Origin: Limosilactobacillus sp.
GTDB taxonomy: Bacteria > Bacillota > Bacilli > Lactobacillales > Lactobacillaceae
Direction: 5' to 3'
Assembly (NCBI GenBank): GCA_030530845.1
Contig: JAUMUE010000004.1
Span: 9,177 to 59,579, forward strand
Length of the DNA: 50,403 bases
The position numbers and the translations under genes are program-made. Of the stretch, positions 35,759 to 44,510 are shown piece by piece. The notes under the pieces were generated by a model, which was given only the letters and a program-made list of their open reading frames with translations, did no database searches and was not told where the DNA came from. The number at the start of each line of letters is the position of its first letter. The stretch's first letter is position 1.

Positions 35759-36664
35759 TTATTCCTGCCCTTCTAATTCTCTCAAATATGATAATTGCTG
35801 CTGAATCTCGTCTGCAGCTGTTTTAACCGCCATTTCCTCGACTGGTAATAAATGACACAAGATGAAGTTCCCAACGCCATGTCGTCCAATCAATGCGGGA
35901 AAACCTACGTATGTGGAGTATTGGGGTTGGAAAATGGCGATAGGAAGTGCGAGCTGTTCGTCAGTCTGTATGGCGGAAATGATCCGTGCTGTCCAGGAAA
36001 CAACCGCATCCGCATTGTATCCCAGCCCCTTTTCTGTGTACCAACCGTCTAAGTCTGCTTGAATTGCCAGCTGACTCGAGTCAAGTTTGTGTCCATTAAT
36101 CGTCTCTTCGATTGGCTGGCCATTGACGTGCACCGTTGACCAGGCAAAGGACTTGTTGTGGCCGTGTTGACCGTAAACAAAGCCACTGACCGCTGCTGGT
36201 GACACCTGAGCCACATTTGCCACGGCACGACGCATCCGGGCGGTATCAAGAACGGTCCCAATACCAATTACCTGCTTGCTTGGCAAGGCGAGTTGTTCTT
36301 GCAAGAATCCCGCAACTGCTTCGTTGGGGTCAGTCAGGTTGATCACGATCCCATGAAAACCGGAACTTTTAACCCTTCTGGCAATGTCCATGATTGACCG
36401 TCCAGTCTTTATAAGATTATCATCCCCGCCATCAATTGCGATCACGAGGACCTGTGAATCCTGCAGTGCAGCGTAATCCTGAATGATAATTTCCGGTTGT
36501 GACAGCAATGCGGTCGATGCATCGTCCAAGTCGGCTTGGACACCCACTGCCAGGTCGTCGTGTTGGTCGATCAAGACGAGCTTATCGACAGATGCTGTGG
36601 CGATCAGGTGGTGTGCCAAAAGCCGTCCAACGTGGCCGAGACCGATAATTCCAATTGTTCTCAT
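35759..36664 (-). CDS. L-lactate dehydrogenase family enzyme, probably L-2-hydroxyisocaproate dehydrogenase-like
   Basis: NAD-dependent 2-hydroxyacid dehydrogenase of 301 residues. It has RTIGIIGLGHVGRLLAHHL, NAD-site Asp in VLIDQHDD, VINLTDPNEAV, GTVLDTARMR with the substrate-binding Arg, and VYGQHGHNKSFAW with the catalytic His. The coenzyme and catalytic residues are kept. The substrate loop (GGDDNLIKTGRSIMD) differs from true LDH (usually a Gln-Lys-Pro-Gly stretch), which points to bulkier 2-oxo acids as in L-HicDH. That specificity is an inference. Confidence 0.88.
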   Translation of the reverse strand: MRTIGIIGLGHVGRLLAHHLIATASVDKLVLIDQHDDLAVGVQADLDDASTALLSQPEIIIQDYAALQDSQVLVIAIDGGDDNLIKTGRSIMDIARRVKSSGFHGIVINLTDPNEAVAGFLQEQLALPSKQVIGIGTVLDTARMRRAVANVAQVSPAAVSGFVYGQHGHNKSFAWSTVHVNGQPIEETINGHKLDSSQLAIQADLDGWYTEKGLGYNADAVVSWTARIISAIQTDEQLALPIAIFQPQYSTYVGFPALIGRHGVGNFILCHLLPVEEMAVKTAADEIQQQLSYLRELEGQE

Positions 36665-36686
36665 ACTAATTCATCTCATTTTCGAA

Positions 36687-36717
36687 AGAAGGGACCACGG
36701 AAATCGCAGTCCCTTCT
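36687..36717 (-). terminator. Terminator of the GshA-like gene
   Basis: Perfect 9-bp stem AGAAGGGAC / GTCCCTTCT with a 13-base loop, just past the stop on the minus strand. The T-run is short (TTTCG). Confidence 0.65.
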
Positions 36718-36723
36718 CGTTTG

Positions 36724-38250
36724 TTATTGTTCTTGGAAATCCTTTGCTTCTGGGAAGGCGGACAGTACAAAGTCGCGCGGACCCTTGCTGAAGTCGAGAC
36801 TTTCTTCTGCTTGGTAGAACTCCTTGTGATCTCCTACTGACAGGGTCACGATACCTTCACCAAGCTCGAATTGGACACCCAACTCGATCGCTGCTCTGAC
36901 CAGCTTTTGGATATCAACTGAGTAATCCTTGCTGATGGCCTGGAGTGGATTTGGAAAGGCCATAATGTCAGCATAGCGGTCATTGGCGATCTTGAGTCCC
37001 AGTGACAGTGGATTGCTGTTTTCAATCCGGTCAGCTAATTGTCCACTGATGGTCAGTGATGGATCTTCTACACGCCGGCGGGCAAATGTCAGTGCCATCC
37101 GGTATTCACGTGGCGCATTGAAGTCTTCCACAAACTTTTGTAAGTCATCGATCACAGCCATAGCAGCATCCTTCATCCATTCCGTCTGTTCCTTAGGTGC
37201 TTGCAACGCAACCTCATTATTGATCTGACGAGCCTTTGCGAGGCGGTCAGCGAGGTCATCAGGCAGTGGTGACACGATGGCGTTCAGGAGAAGTAACTCC
37301 AGGAAGTTAAGGGTGTCGTCACTGATACCCGCACGGGAAAGTGGATCAAGGTCGAAGTTCCGGAATTCGAGGTAATCAACCCCCTGCTCCATCATGCCCT
37401 TAAGATCACGCATGTCGTGATTGTGATGACGGAGACGAACTGGACCGAAGAATTCCTTCAGACTGTAAAATGTCCCGTTGTCGAGGAATTCTTGCAACTG
37501 GTTCACGTGCTCATTCAGTGAGTTGTAATTGACACGTTCGCCAACAATATTGTCATCCCCGTCCTCGTTTGCACGGATACTGCGGACCGGCAATTCGATG
37601 TCCTTAGAGAAGCTATCAGACATCTCTTCGGTCACTGGGCTCGCACCAAATAGGTATGTGAAAAGCCACTGGTGGATGTAGTAGACCTGACACATCTTAA
37701 AGTAAAGGTGGTTGCGGAATTGCGCTTCTGTGTCAAAGTCAGTGGTGTAAAACCGCGTGTAGATTTCACTAATCAAATCATCGTCCAGGCCGAAATTGAT
37801 GTGGACGTCCCCCATGATTTCCTTGGCAATCCCATACTTATTAGCAAGGTAGTCACGTGATTCACGATCCCACTCTTTGGTAAAGAAGTCCTTTAAGAAA
37901 TCAAGGTCTTCAATGTATGGAGATGGCGCAATGCTTAATGGCCATAGACGCTCGTCAGACTGCAGGTGGTTGATCATGACCTGCTCGAGCATCTTAAGGT
38001 TATCGACGGCCTTCTTGCTACCTACTACCGGTGGCGTCTCGAAGTCGATCATGTCATCGGTGAACCCAGAGTTTAAGTAAATGTTGTACTGACGCGTCCG
38101 TAAATTGGCTGGATACGGGTGACGACTCGCCCGTCCATTAGTCAATACGCGATGCTTCTTAGCTTCAAGACCAAACCGGCATGCAAACAACTTCGCATTC
38201 ATCGCCGGCTCGGACAAAGCAGACTTGATTTGCTCATACTTATCAGCCAT
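36724..38250 (-). CDS. Glutamate-cysteine ligase (GshA)-like protein
   Basis: Predicted ATP-dependent gamma-glutamylcysteine synthetase. The 508-residue protein resembles the N-terminal ligase half of GshF: LFACRFGLEAKKHRV near residue 21 (GxExK-like), YPANLRTRQYNIYLNSGFTDDMIDFETPP, LWPLSIAPSP (a WPLS-type motif), IMGDVHINFGL, and YLEFRNFDLDP. No ATP-grasp glutathione synthetase domain follows, so it would make gamma-glutamylcysteine only. Canonical residues differ in places (WPLSIAPSP rather than WPLSMPP), so activity is not certain. RBS GGGGAGG precedes ATG. Confidence 0.8.
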   Translation of the reverse strand: MADKYEQIKSALSEPAMNAKLFACRFGLEAKKHRVLTNGRASRHPYPANLRTRQYNIYLNSGFTDDMIDFETPPVVGSKKAVDNLKMLEQVMINHLQSDERLWPLSIAPSPYIEDLDFLKDFFTKEWDRESRDYLANKYGIAKEIMGDVHINFGLDDDLISEIYTRFYTTDFDTEAQFRNHLYFKMCQVYYIHQWLFTYLFGASPVTEEMSDSFSKDIELPVRSIRANEDGDDNIVGERVNYNSLNEHVNQLQEFLDNGTFYSLKEFFGPVRLRHHNHDMRDLKGMMEQGVDYLEFRNFDLDPLSRAGISDDTLNFLELLLLNAIVSPLPDDLADRLAKARQINNEVALQAPKEQTEWMKDAAMAVIDDLQKFVEDFNAPREYRMALTFARRRVEDPSLTISGQLADRIENSNPLSLGLKIANDRYADIMAFPNPLQAISKDYSVDIQKLVRAAIELGVQFELGEGIVTLSVGDHKEFYQAEESLDFSKGPRDFVLSAFPEAKDFQEQ

Positions 38251-38330
38251 CTCGCAGCATCCTCCCCTATAAATATCTCGCTTTCAACTCTATCACGTTT
38301 GAACGATAATGAGCAAACTTTTTTCTGATC

Positions 38331-38513
38331 TTATTCCGCGATGTAATCCAAAATTCTGTATAAGAAGTCCCGGTTTGCTTCTGGAACTCCGTGATCGATG
38401 ATTTCTTCAGCAGTTTGCTTTAACGAATTCTGGTCGAATGGGTATGAATCATCATTGACGGTGATTTCACCAGTTCCTTTATTTGTTGTGTGTTGTAAGA
38501 CGTGGATTCTCAT
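38331..38513 (-). CDS. Small hypothetical protein, 60 residues
   Basis: Acidic protein starting MRIHVLQHTTNKGTGEITVN and ending DFLYRILDYIAE, with a predicted beta hairpin then two helices. GGAG lies nine bases before ATG, codon use fits the neighbours, and it sits 80 bases ahead of the GshA-like gene on the same strand. I do not recognise the family. Confidence 0.7.
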   Translation of the reverse strand: MRIHVLQHTTNKGTGEITVNDDSYPFDQNSLKQTAEEIIDHGVPEANRDFLYRILDYIAE

Positions 38514-38566
38514 AGCAGTTCACTCCTTGCTTGCGTGGCTTTTGTATTTAGGAGAATTTTGGTAAT

Positions 38567-38595
38567 AAAAAAAGCCGCACGAGGCGACTTTTTTG
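38567..38595 (-). terminator. Terminator of lrgAB
   Basis: Minus strand AAAAAAGTCGC / GCGGCTTTTTT with one mismatch and CTCGT loop, five bases after the lrgB stop. Confidence 0.8.
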
Positions 38596-38599
38596 GATA

Positions 38600-39331
38600 T
38601 TACATGAATAAGTGTGCGAATGGGATAGCAACAAAGTCCACGACGATACTCAAGATAACGACACAGACGGAAGCCATCGCACCTTCGACATCACCGATTT
38701 CCAATGCCTTAGCTGAACCCACCATGGCACCAGTACCGAGACCTAAACCAAGACCAATCTTGGACTTTTGGAGACGGAAGACCTTGATGAAGAAGTCTGC
38801 CAATGCGTAAACAAAGACAGCCTTAATGATGCAGGCCATAGCAGTAACAGCGGCGTTACCCTTGATAGCAGTAGCAACAGGCATGGCGATCGCGGTAGTA
38901 GCACCTTGTGGCAAGATAGCCGCTGTAGATGAACGTGATAAGCCAACGCACTTTGATACACCAAGTACAAGGAAGAAGAAGAGAACACTGGAAATAATCA
39001 AAGTAAGAATAATATCAAACCAGTACTTCTTGAATACGTCATTACGCTTGTACAGAGGAATAGCGAAGGCGATAGTTGCTGGGTTCAAGAACCAGAAAAT
39101 GATGTCACCACCTGGCTTGTAGAATTGGGTGTATACCTTAGCAGTAGGCATACCCGCCATCTTACCCCAGATGATCAAAACAACAATCCCTAATACCATA
39201 CCGAACAGCAGTGGTTGGAAAAGGAAGAAACCTTTAGTGACCTTGAACAGCCATTGACCAATCAAGAAAACAATAACAGAAATAAAAATACCAGTGAATG
39301 GTAATGCTAACGTACTAGTCAAAGTCATCAT
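38600..39331 (-). CDS. lrgB: LrgB family membrane protein
   Basis: Integral membrane partner of LrgA; in other Firmicutes the pair affects murein hydrolase activity and pyruvate uptake. The product is ~244 residues with about seven membrane segments and the LrgB features FLNPATIAFAIPLYKR, SSTAAILPQGATTAIAMP and LGTGAMVGSAKALEIG. Two adjacent ATG codons (39331 and 39328) follow GGAGGTGGCA; either could start. It overlaps the 3' end of lrgA by about 14-17 bases, so translation is coupled. Confidence 0.92.
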   Translation of the reverse strand: MMTLTSTLALPFTGIFISVIVFLIGQWLFKVTKGFFLFQPLLFGMVLGIVVLIIWGKMAGMPTAKVYTQFYKPGGDIIFWFLNPATIAFAIPLYKRNDVFKKYWFDIILTLIISSVLFFFLVLGVSKCVGLSRSSTAAILPQGATTAIAMPVATAIKGNAAVTAMACIIKAVFVYALADFFIKVFRLQKSKIGLGLGLGTGAMVGSAKALEIGDVEGAMASVCVVILSIVVDFVAIPFAHLFM

Positions 39332-39734
39332 TGCCACCTCCAACAATCTTCTTGTGAATTGCGATGATAAAACGAGCTACGTATGCAGTGATAACCAAAA
39401 GCGCAACAGTGGCTACCAGGATAACGAAGATCATTTGGATACCTTCCTTTGCCAAAACATTGAGGTAGTTGGCAATTTGGATACCAGATGGGACGAAGAG
39501 GAATCCGATAATCCCAATCAGGAACATACCGAAGTCTTCAACCCATTCGAGCTTGACAATCTTAAACGTCAGCAATACGTAAAGGATAATTAACCCAATA
39601 ACAGGGGTTGGCACCGTAAAACTCTTGGAACATAATTCAGAAATAATGCTAGAAACCCATAAAATGGAAATAAAAATACCAAGTTGAGTGATAAATGGTG
39701 CGCCCTTCTTCTTAGGCTTATCATTTTGTGTCAT
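39315..39734 (-). CDS. lrgA: CidA/LrgA family holin-like membrane protein
   Basis: Protein of 139 residues with four membrane segments: QLGIFISILWVSSIISEL, the motif VPTPVIGLIILYVLL, FLIGIIGFLFVPSG and a C-terminal FVILVATVALLVITAYVAR. VPxPVIG(L/M) and LFVPxG are CidA/LrgA hallmarks. RBS AAGGAGA precedes ATG. First gene of lrgAB. Its promoter carries a full cre match, indicating CcpA control. Confidence 0.93.
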   Translation of the reverse strand: MTQNDKPKKKGAPFITQLGIFISILWVSSIISELCSKSFTVPTPVIGLIILYVLLTFKIVKLEWVEDFGMFLIGIIGFLFVPSGIQIANYLNVLAKEGIQMIFVILVATVALLVITAYVARFIIAIHKKIVGGGNDDFD

Positions 39735-39775
39735 ATCAACATCTCCTTACTATCTGTATAACACCTTTCAAAAAA

Positions 39776-39781
39776 ATTATA
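39776..39781 (-). promoter_or_regulatory. -10 box of lrgAB
   Basis: Consensus TATAAT on the minus strand, 42 bases before the lrgA start. The -35 region (AGTGTA, 39799-39804) is weak and overlaps the cre site. Confidence 0.6.
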
Positions 39782-39787
39782 CTACTT

Positions 39788-39802
39788 TTGAAAACGAATA
39801 CA
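39788..39802. promoter_or_regulatory. cre site (CcpA operator) in the lrgAB promoter
   Basis: TTGAAAACGAATACA matches the degenerate cre consensus WTGNAANCGNWNNCW at every defined position. It covers the spacer and -35 zone of the lrgAB promoter, so bound CcpA would block RNA polymerase. Confidence 0.75.
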
Positions 39803-40017
39803 CTATAAAATAAAAACTTTGTGAAAAAGCTCTTTATTATAGCTTGATGAAATAAATGTTAATGCTCTACATCAGCTTTATTACAACATTCATTTTAATA
39901 AAAATACGTGAAACATTTCGTTTATTTACATGTTTTTTATTTGGAATGGTACTTAGAATGGTTATTTGTGACAGATGAACTATAAGTAAAGATTGGCTTT
40001 TTAAAAATTTTTAAAAC
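39803..40017. other. AT-rich gap upstream of lrgAB
   Basis: The gap between lrgA and the surface protein gene is 326 bases. Apart from the lrgAB promoter/cre site and the terminator at 40018-40052 it is AT-rich, with no frame that has an RBS and no clear RNA structure. Confidence 0.5.
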
Positions 40018-40052
40018 AAAAAAACGTTAGGCATTTTCGCCTAACGTTTTTC
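40018..40052 (-). terminator. Terminator of the surface protein gene
   Basis: Perfect stem AAAAACGTTAGGC / GCCTAACGTTTTT with a six-base loop, just past the stop. Confidence 0.9.
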
Positions 40053-40060
40053 GTATGACA

Positions 40061-42532
40061 TTAGTTTCTCTTCTTGAGACCAGTGAGTCCGTACATTGCG
40101 AGTAATAAGCCGAGGGCCATTACACCGAATGATGTTTCAGATCCAGTTTGTGGAAGAGTTGTGTTCTTGTTTGACGTCTTATTAGTTGCAGTAGCAGCTG
40201 GTTGACTTGCAGTTTGTGCGACTTTTTCACCAGTTTGAGCAGTTGTTGCAGTTGAAGTGGTAGTTTGAGCAGTTGAGCTTGAATTTGAAGCTGAAGTTGA
40301 AGTTTGTTCTGGAGCTTGACCATCCAAGTTTTGGAGTGTGCTTTGAAGCTTCAGAACAGCCGCATCAACATCAGATTGACTGGCTGCAGTGTTGCCATTG
40401 ACTGTCTGACCGTTTGCTAATGCGTCATCGTAAGCCTTCTTAGCTTCAGCGGAGGCATTCTTGTATGCGTCGGTTGCCTTAGTGGCGTCTTCCTTAGCTA
40501 ATTCTGCTTGAAGTGCAGTCTTGTCAGATGCTTCTGGTGTTGCCTTGCCGTCTAAGCCGGCCAGAGCCGTCTTGAGGGCTTGGGTTGCGGAATCAACATC
40601 AGATTGACTGGCTGCAGTGTTGGCATTGACTGTCTGACCGTTTGCCAGTGCATCATCGTAAGCCTTCTTAGCTTCAGCGGAGGCATTCTTGTATGCGTCG
40701 GTTGCCTTAGTGGCGTCTTCCTTAGCTAATTCAGTTTGGAGATTAGTCTTATCAGTTGCTTTACCATCCAATGCAGAAGCAGCACTATTCAAAGCACTAG
40801 TTGCATTGTCAACTTCGGTTTGAGTAGCGTTAGCATCGTTATTCACGTTTTGAGCAGCGGTTAAAGCATCATCGTATGCCTTTTTTGCAGTTTCTGTGGC
40901 GTTGTAGTAACTAGAGCCAGCCTTAACTGTAGAGTCATTCTGGATTGCAGTTTGAAGTGCACTCTTGTCAGTTGCAGTTCCATCCAATGCAGAAGCAGCG
41001 TTTTGAAGTGCAGTAGTTGCGTTATTTACATCTGCTTGCGTTGCATCAGCTTTGGTGTTAGCTGCCTTTGCAGCTTCTAATGCAGATTCGTATGCTTGCT
41101 TCTTTTCATCAGTGGCGTTGTAGTACTTTGGATCTGCCTTTACGGTTGCATCGTTGTTGATAGCTGTTTGAAGTGCACTCTTGTCAGTTGCAGTTCCATC
41201 CAATGCAGCTGCTGCATTCTTTAAGGTTTGAGTTGCATTGTCAACTGCCGTTTGAGTAGCATTGCCATCGTTGTTTACATTTTGGGCAGCTGCTAAAGCA
41301 TCATCATAAGTTTTCTTGGATGCCGCACTAGCGTTGTAGTAGCTTGATCCTTCCTTAACAGTTGGGTCCTTAGCGATTTCTGCAGCAAGATTTGTTTTGT
41401 CAGTTGCAGTCCCATCCAATGCTGAGGTGGCGTTTTGTAAGGCTGTAGTAGCGTTATCTACTTCAGTTTGAGTAGCACTTTCATTGCTGTTAACAGTCTT
41501 TGCAGATGCTAATGCGTCATCATATGCTTGTTTCTTAGCGTCTGAAGCGTTGTAGTAATTTGCACCAGCCTTAACTGTAGATTCCTTAGCGATTTCTGCA
41601 GCAAGATTTTCTTTGTTAACTTGAGTAGTGCTTGATCCATTAAGATCAGCTAATGCAGTTTGGAGTTGGGTTGTAGCTGCGTTAACTTCATCCTGAGTAG
41701 ATGAAGAATTGTTAAATACAGACTTACCATTTGCCAAAGCTGTTTCATAAGCAGTCTTCTTGTCATCGTCAGCCTTAGTATATGCATCGCTAGCTTTAGT
41801 AGAATTTTCCTTAGCTAATTCTTCAGCCAGTGCTTTCTTTTGAACATTTGGCGTAAATGAGACAGATGAACCGTCTTCTGGAGAAACAGTATTACCGTCA
41901 ACTGTAGAACCAATTTTGACAGTCAAATCATCCCCTGTAACTGATCTGTCCAAGTAGAATGCACTTGAGGCGTTTGCTGATGAAACATTAAGGCGAATTG
42001 CTGGCATTGCATCATCAGGATTGTTGTACTTAACTTCTTTAGTAGATCCGTCATCCTGTTCTACATTTGTTGTGTGGTCAGACTTAAATACATCTGGAAC
42101 TTCATCCTCGCTCATACCATCAAATGTAAAGTGAGCTAAGTTACCAACCGACTTACCAACAGTCATAGTGTAAACTTCGTGGTTATTGTTGTAAGTGAAA
42201 TCAAGGATAAGTTTATCCCCTTCGCTCAGCTTGGTTGTAGAAGTGAAGGAAAGATATGGGTTACCTTGATATTCACGAACTCTAACATTCGTAATTGGAG
42301 ATGTACTTTGCGTAGTCGCATTTGTATCTGCCAAAACGACTTGATTACTTTGAATACTTTGCGCATTGACAGCCTGCTGACTATTTTGATCGACTTCACT
42401 CGCTTGTGATTGATCTTGTGTGTCAGCCTTAACTGATTGATTATTTAACACAGAATACGTGAACGTACCGAAGAAGACTGATGCCAAACCCAGTGTAGTC
42501 TTCCGAAGTAACCAGCGTTGTCTTTCTTTCAT
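40061..42532 (-). CDS. LPQTG-anchored surface protein with seven FIVAR-like repeats
   Basis: Sortase-anchored wall protein of 823 residues. It has a long YSIRK-related signal (QRWLLRKTTLGLASVFFGTF) cleaved near KADTQ, a Gln/Ser-rich linker, and a beta-rich domain at about 75-230 (PITNVRVREYQGNPYLSF, YNNPDDAMPAIRLNVSS). Seven helical repeats of ~72 residues span about 232-745, each with K(T/S)xLxxEI(A)K, YxNAS..KKAYDDAL, Q(T/S)xVDxAT and ALDG. These are FIVAR-type modules, often found in adhesins and polysaccharide- or fibronectin-binding proteins. A Thr/Ser/Ala linker, LPQTG at 793-797, a hydrophobic segment and KKRN end it. Repeats 6 and 7 are nearly identical. The ligand is unknown. RBS AAGG before ATG is modest. 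Confidence 0.92.
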   Translation of the reverse strand: MKERQRWLLRKTTLGLASVFFGTFTYSVLNNQSVKADTQDQSQASEVDQNSQQAVNAQSIQSNQVVLADTNATTQSTSPITNVRVREYQGNPYLSFTSTTKLSEGDKLILDFTYNNNHEVYTMTVGKSVGNLAHFTFDGMSEDEVPDVFKSDHTTNVEQDDGSTKEVKYNNPDDAMPAIRLNVSSANASSAFYLDRSVTGDDLTVKIGSTVDGNTVSPEDGSSVSFTPNVQKKALAEELAKENSTKASDAYTKADDDKKTAYETALANGKSVFNNSSSTQDEVNAATTQLQTALADLNGSSTTQVNKENLAAEIAKESTVKAGANYYNASDAKKQAYDDALASAKTVNSNESATQTEVDNATTALQNATSALDGTATDKTNLAAEIAKDPTVKEGSSYYNASAASKKTYDDALAAAQNVNNDGNATQTAVDNATQTLKNAAAALDGTATDKSALQTAINNDATVKADPKYYNATDEKKQAYESALEAAKAANTKADATQADVNNATTALQNAASALDGTATDKSALQTAIQNDSTVKAGSSYYNATETAKKAYDDALTAAQNVNNDANATQTEVDNATSALNSAASALDGKATDKTNLQTELAKEDATKATDAYKNASAEAKKAYDDALANGQTVNANTAASQSDVDSATQALKTALAGLDGKATPEASDKTALQAELAKEDATKATDAYKNASAEAKKAYDDALANGQTVNGNTAASQSDVDAAVLKLQSTLQNLDGQAPEQTSTSASNSSSTAQTTTSTATTAQTGEKVAQTASQPAATATNKTSNKNTTLPQTGSETSFGVMALGLLLAMYGLTGLKKRN
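40364..40732. repeat. Recent 141-bp direct duplication within the FIVAR repeats
   Basis: Segments 40364-40504 and 40592-40732 differ at only about four positions, with a period of 228 bases. The other repeats in this gene are much more divergent, so this pair is recent or homogenised by recombination. Confidence 0.85.
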
Positions 42533-42656
42533 AACGAAACCTTCCTAACTTTTTTTATATTTTATGCATCAAAATTTCATACAATACAATTTTAGCAAAA
42601 TATCAAGTGATTGTTAACTGTTACGCAACCCTTCTCACTAAACCATTTATGAACGA

Positions 42657-42702
42657 AATTAAAATAGCTCTACAACCATAAAGCTGTAGAGCTATTTTAA
42701 TT
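42657..42702 (-). terminator. Terminator of the GT-C-like gene pair
   Basis: A perfect 18-bp stem AATTAAAATAGCTCTACA / TGTAGAGCTATTTTAATT with a ten-base loop. The stem overlaps the stop codon of the gene at 42701. Confidence 0.88.
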
Positions 42703-44434
42703 ATGATTTTTTCAAACGCGTGATCCAATCAGGTTTGATCAGCAATACCAATCCTGTGGCACACAGAACATATGAAATAATCTTCATAATATTTAATTTG
42801 ATGTTAGAGTAGACAACTTTTACCGTGTGGTGACCCTTCTTGAGGTTATTAAGTTGAACCAGTGAATGTGGTCCAATCACAGTATCAACCTTGTGTCCGT
42901 CCAACGTCACTTTGTACATGTGGTTGTACAAGATGAATGGAAGTTCCACGTTCTTGTATGACTTGTTGGCATTGAACTTCATGATCGCACCATCAGGAAT
43001 TGGGGTGGTGTGGACTTTGAAGGATGCAGAGTTGTTAAAGATGGCATTGTGATCAGGATACTGAATTTTCAAGTATACTGAAATAGTTTTGGAAGGTGTA
43101 TAGTCAGAGATATCTTGGTATCGTAAGATATTCTCAACTTGATCATTATTTTTCAACTTATAGCTGTTAATGGGTTCCGTCCATCTTAGACTGTGAGTAG
43201 CATCATGTTCTGTTGTAACATATGAGTCTGTTTGAAAATACCCATAAAGATTTCTCTGAAGTTTATAATTTAGGCCTAGAAGTAAGAAAATTGAAAGAAC
43301 AAATACAATCTTATTTGCTTTTGCTAATTTATTAGAGAAAATTTTCAGAATGATAACCGAGAAAAGAACGCATCCAGTTAATTCCGGAAAAATCATTAGT
43401 CTATTGACCCATTGAATTATTGCAATTGGAGTTTTGGCAAAAAAATCCCATGGCATGAAACCAGTACAGAAGAATATAATCATCAGTGAAGCAATCAAGC
43501 AACTACGCAGCACGTTAGATAATATTTTAAACGAAATAATTCCAGCTACTATACCCATAATAGCGACAATACTTAGATTCCAATTATAGCTGAATGATTT
43601 AATTGAATGATATAAGGTTTTCAAGTCAATTGGGTATAAAAGGCCTATATCTCCAGGAACATAAAGCTTAGTAGATAGCAAAATCACTAATGTTTTTATC
43701 CAAAAAATACTAGTGACTAAAATAGTTATTCCGATGGCCTTAAGTAAGCTAATAAATAAAGTACCATTAAGCCTGTCGTAATTGATCAATACAACAAGTC
43801 CAAAAGTGAACGAAATAATTATAAAGCTCAATAAATGACAAAGAAATATGGTGCTCATTGAAAATGCGAGCAGTCTATATCTATTATTTTTTACGAGGTG
43901 ATAAAGTCCAGCACTAGCTAGCGGCAAAAATCCCATACCCCATACTGCACTTAAATCTCCTGAAACATACTGGTAATAGCCTACTAAAGAGCAAGAAGAA
44001 TAAGCAACTGATGTCAAGAATGCTTCTTTCTTCTTCCCCACAAACACCAAATTAAAGCTAATGTATGTATTTACCAATACGATAAGATTAGTTAATATCA
44101 TTAAGGACTGATAGGCAAGTACTTGATTCTTAAGAATAATGATAAGAATAGCGAACAAATAAGTAACCAAATTAGGGTAACACGATGCAACAGCGGATCC
44201 AAACTGATTAAAAGAATACGTATTAAGTAAAGGATTAAAATGCAAACGATTAATATTCTCTACAAGATTATGTACTCTTTGAAAATGGAATACTAAATCA
44301 TGTGCTCCTTCGATAGACCCAGTCTTAAAATATAGTGCATTTGTAAAAAATGCTATACATATAAACACCAAAGATAAGGTTAACCTATCAATGGACTTCC
44401 TAATTTTTAAATAAAATGTGTTCATCATCATCAT
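42701..44434 (-). CDS. GT-C-like polytopic membrane protein (PTPS-related/YfhO-like), copy 1
   Basis: Integral membrane protein of 577 residues with about 12 membrane segments. After the first segment comes an external loop GSIEGAHDLVFHFQRVHNL, then FNPLLNTYSFNQFGS and SCYPNLVTYLF. A charged Asp-containing loop followed by an FYP-like motif is typical of the '6-pyruvoyl-tetrahydropterin synthase-related' membrane family, which belongs to the GT-C glycosyltransferase type. The C-terminus has a soluble beta domain (IPDGAIMKFNANKSY, HMYKVTLDGHKV) before a last membrane segment, as in YfhO. Starts at one of three ATGs after GGGAGAGAA. Paralogue of the next gene. Role in glycosylating a surface polymer is inferred. 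Confidence 0.78.
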   Translation of the reverse strand: MMMMNTFYLKIRKSIDRLTLSLVFICIAFFTNALYFKTGSIEGAHDLVFHFQRVHNLVENINRLHFNPLLNTYSFNQFGSAVASCYPNLVTYLFAILIIILKNQVLAYQSLMILTNLIVLVNTYISFNLVFVGKKKEAFLTSVAYSSCSLVGYYQYVSGDLSAVWGMGFLPLASAGLYHLVKNNRYRLLAFSMSTIFLCHLLSFIIISFTFGLVVLINYDRLNGTLFISLLKAIGITILVTSIFWIKTLVILLSTKLYVPGDIGLLYPIDLKTLYHSIKSFSYNWNLSIVAIMGIVAGIISFKILSNVLRSCLIASLMIIFFCTGFMPWDFFAKTPIAIIQWVNRLMIFPELTGCVLFSVIILKIFSNKLAKANKIVFVLSIFLLLGLNYKLQRNLYGYFQTDSYVTTEHDATHSLRWTEPINSYKLKNNDQVENILRYQDISDYTPSKTISVYLKIQYPDHNAIFNNSASFKVHTTPIPDGAIMKFNANKSYKNVELPFILYNHMYKVTLDGHKVDTVIGPHSLVQLNNLKKGHHTVKVVYSNIKLNIMKIISYVLCATGLVLLIKPDWITRLKKS

Positions 44435-44510
44435 TTCTCTCTCCCATTTGATCTGAACCCCAATAATTGAGAAATCCAATTGATTGGATCGGATCAAATT
44501 CGTCTTTAGA

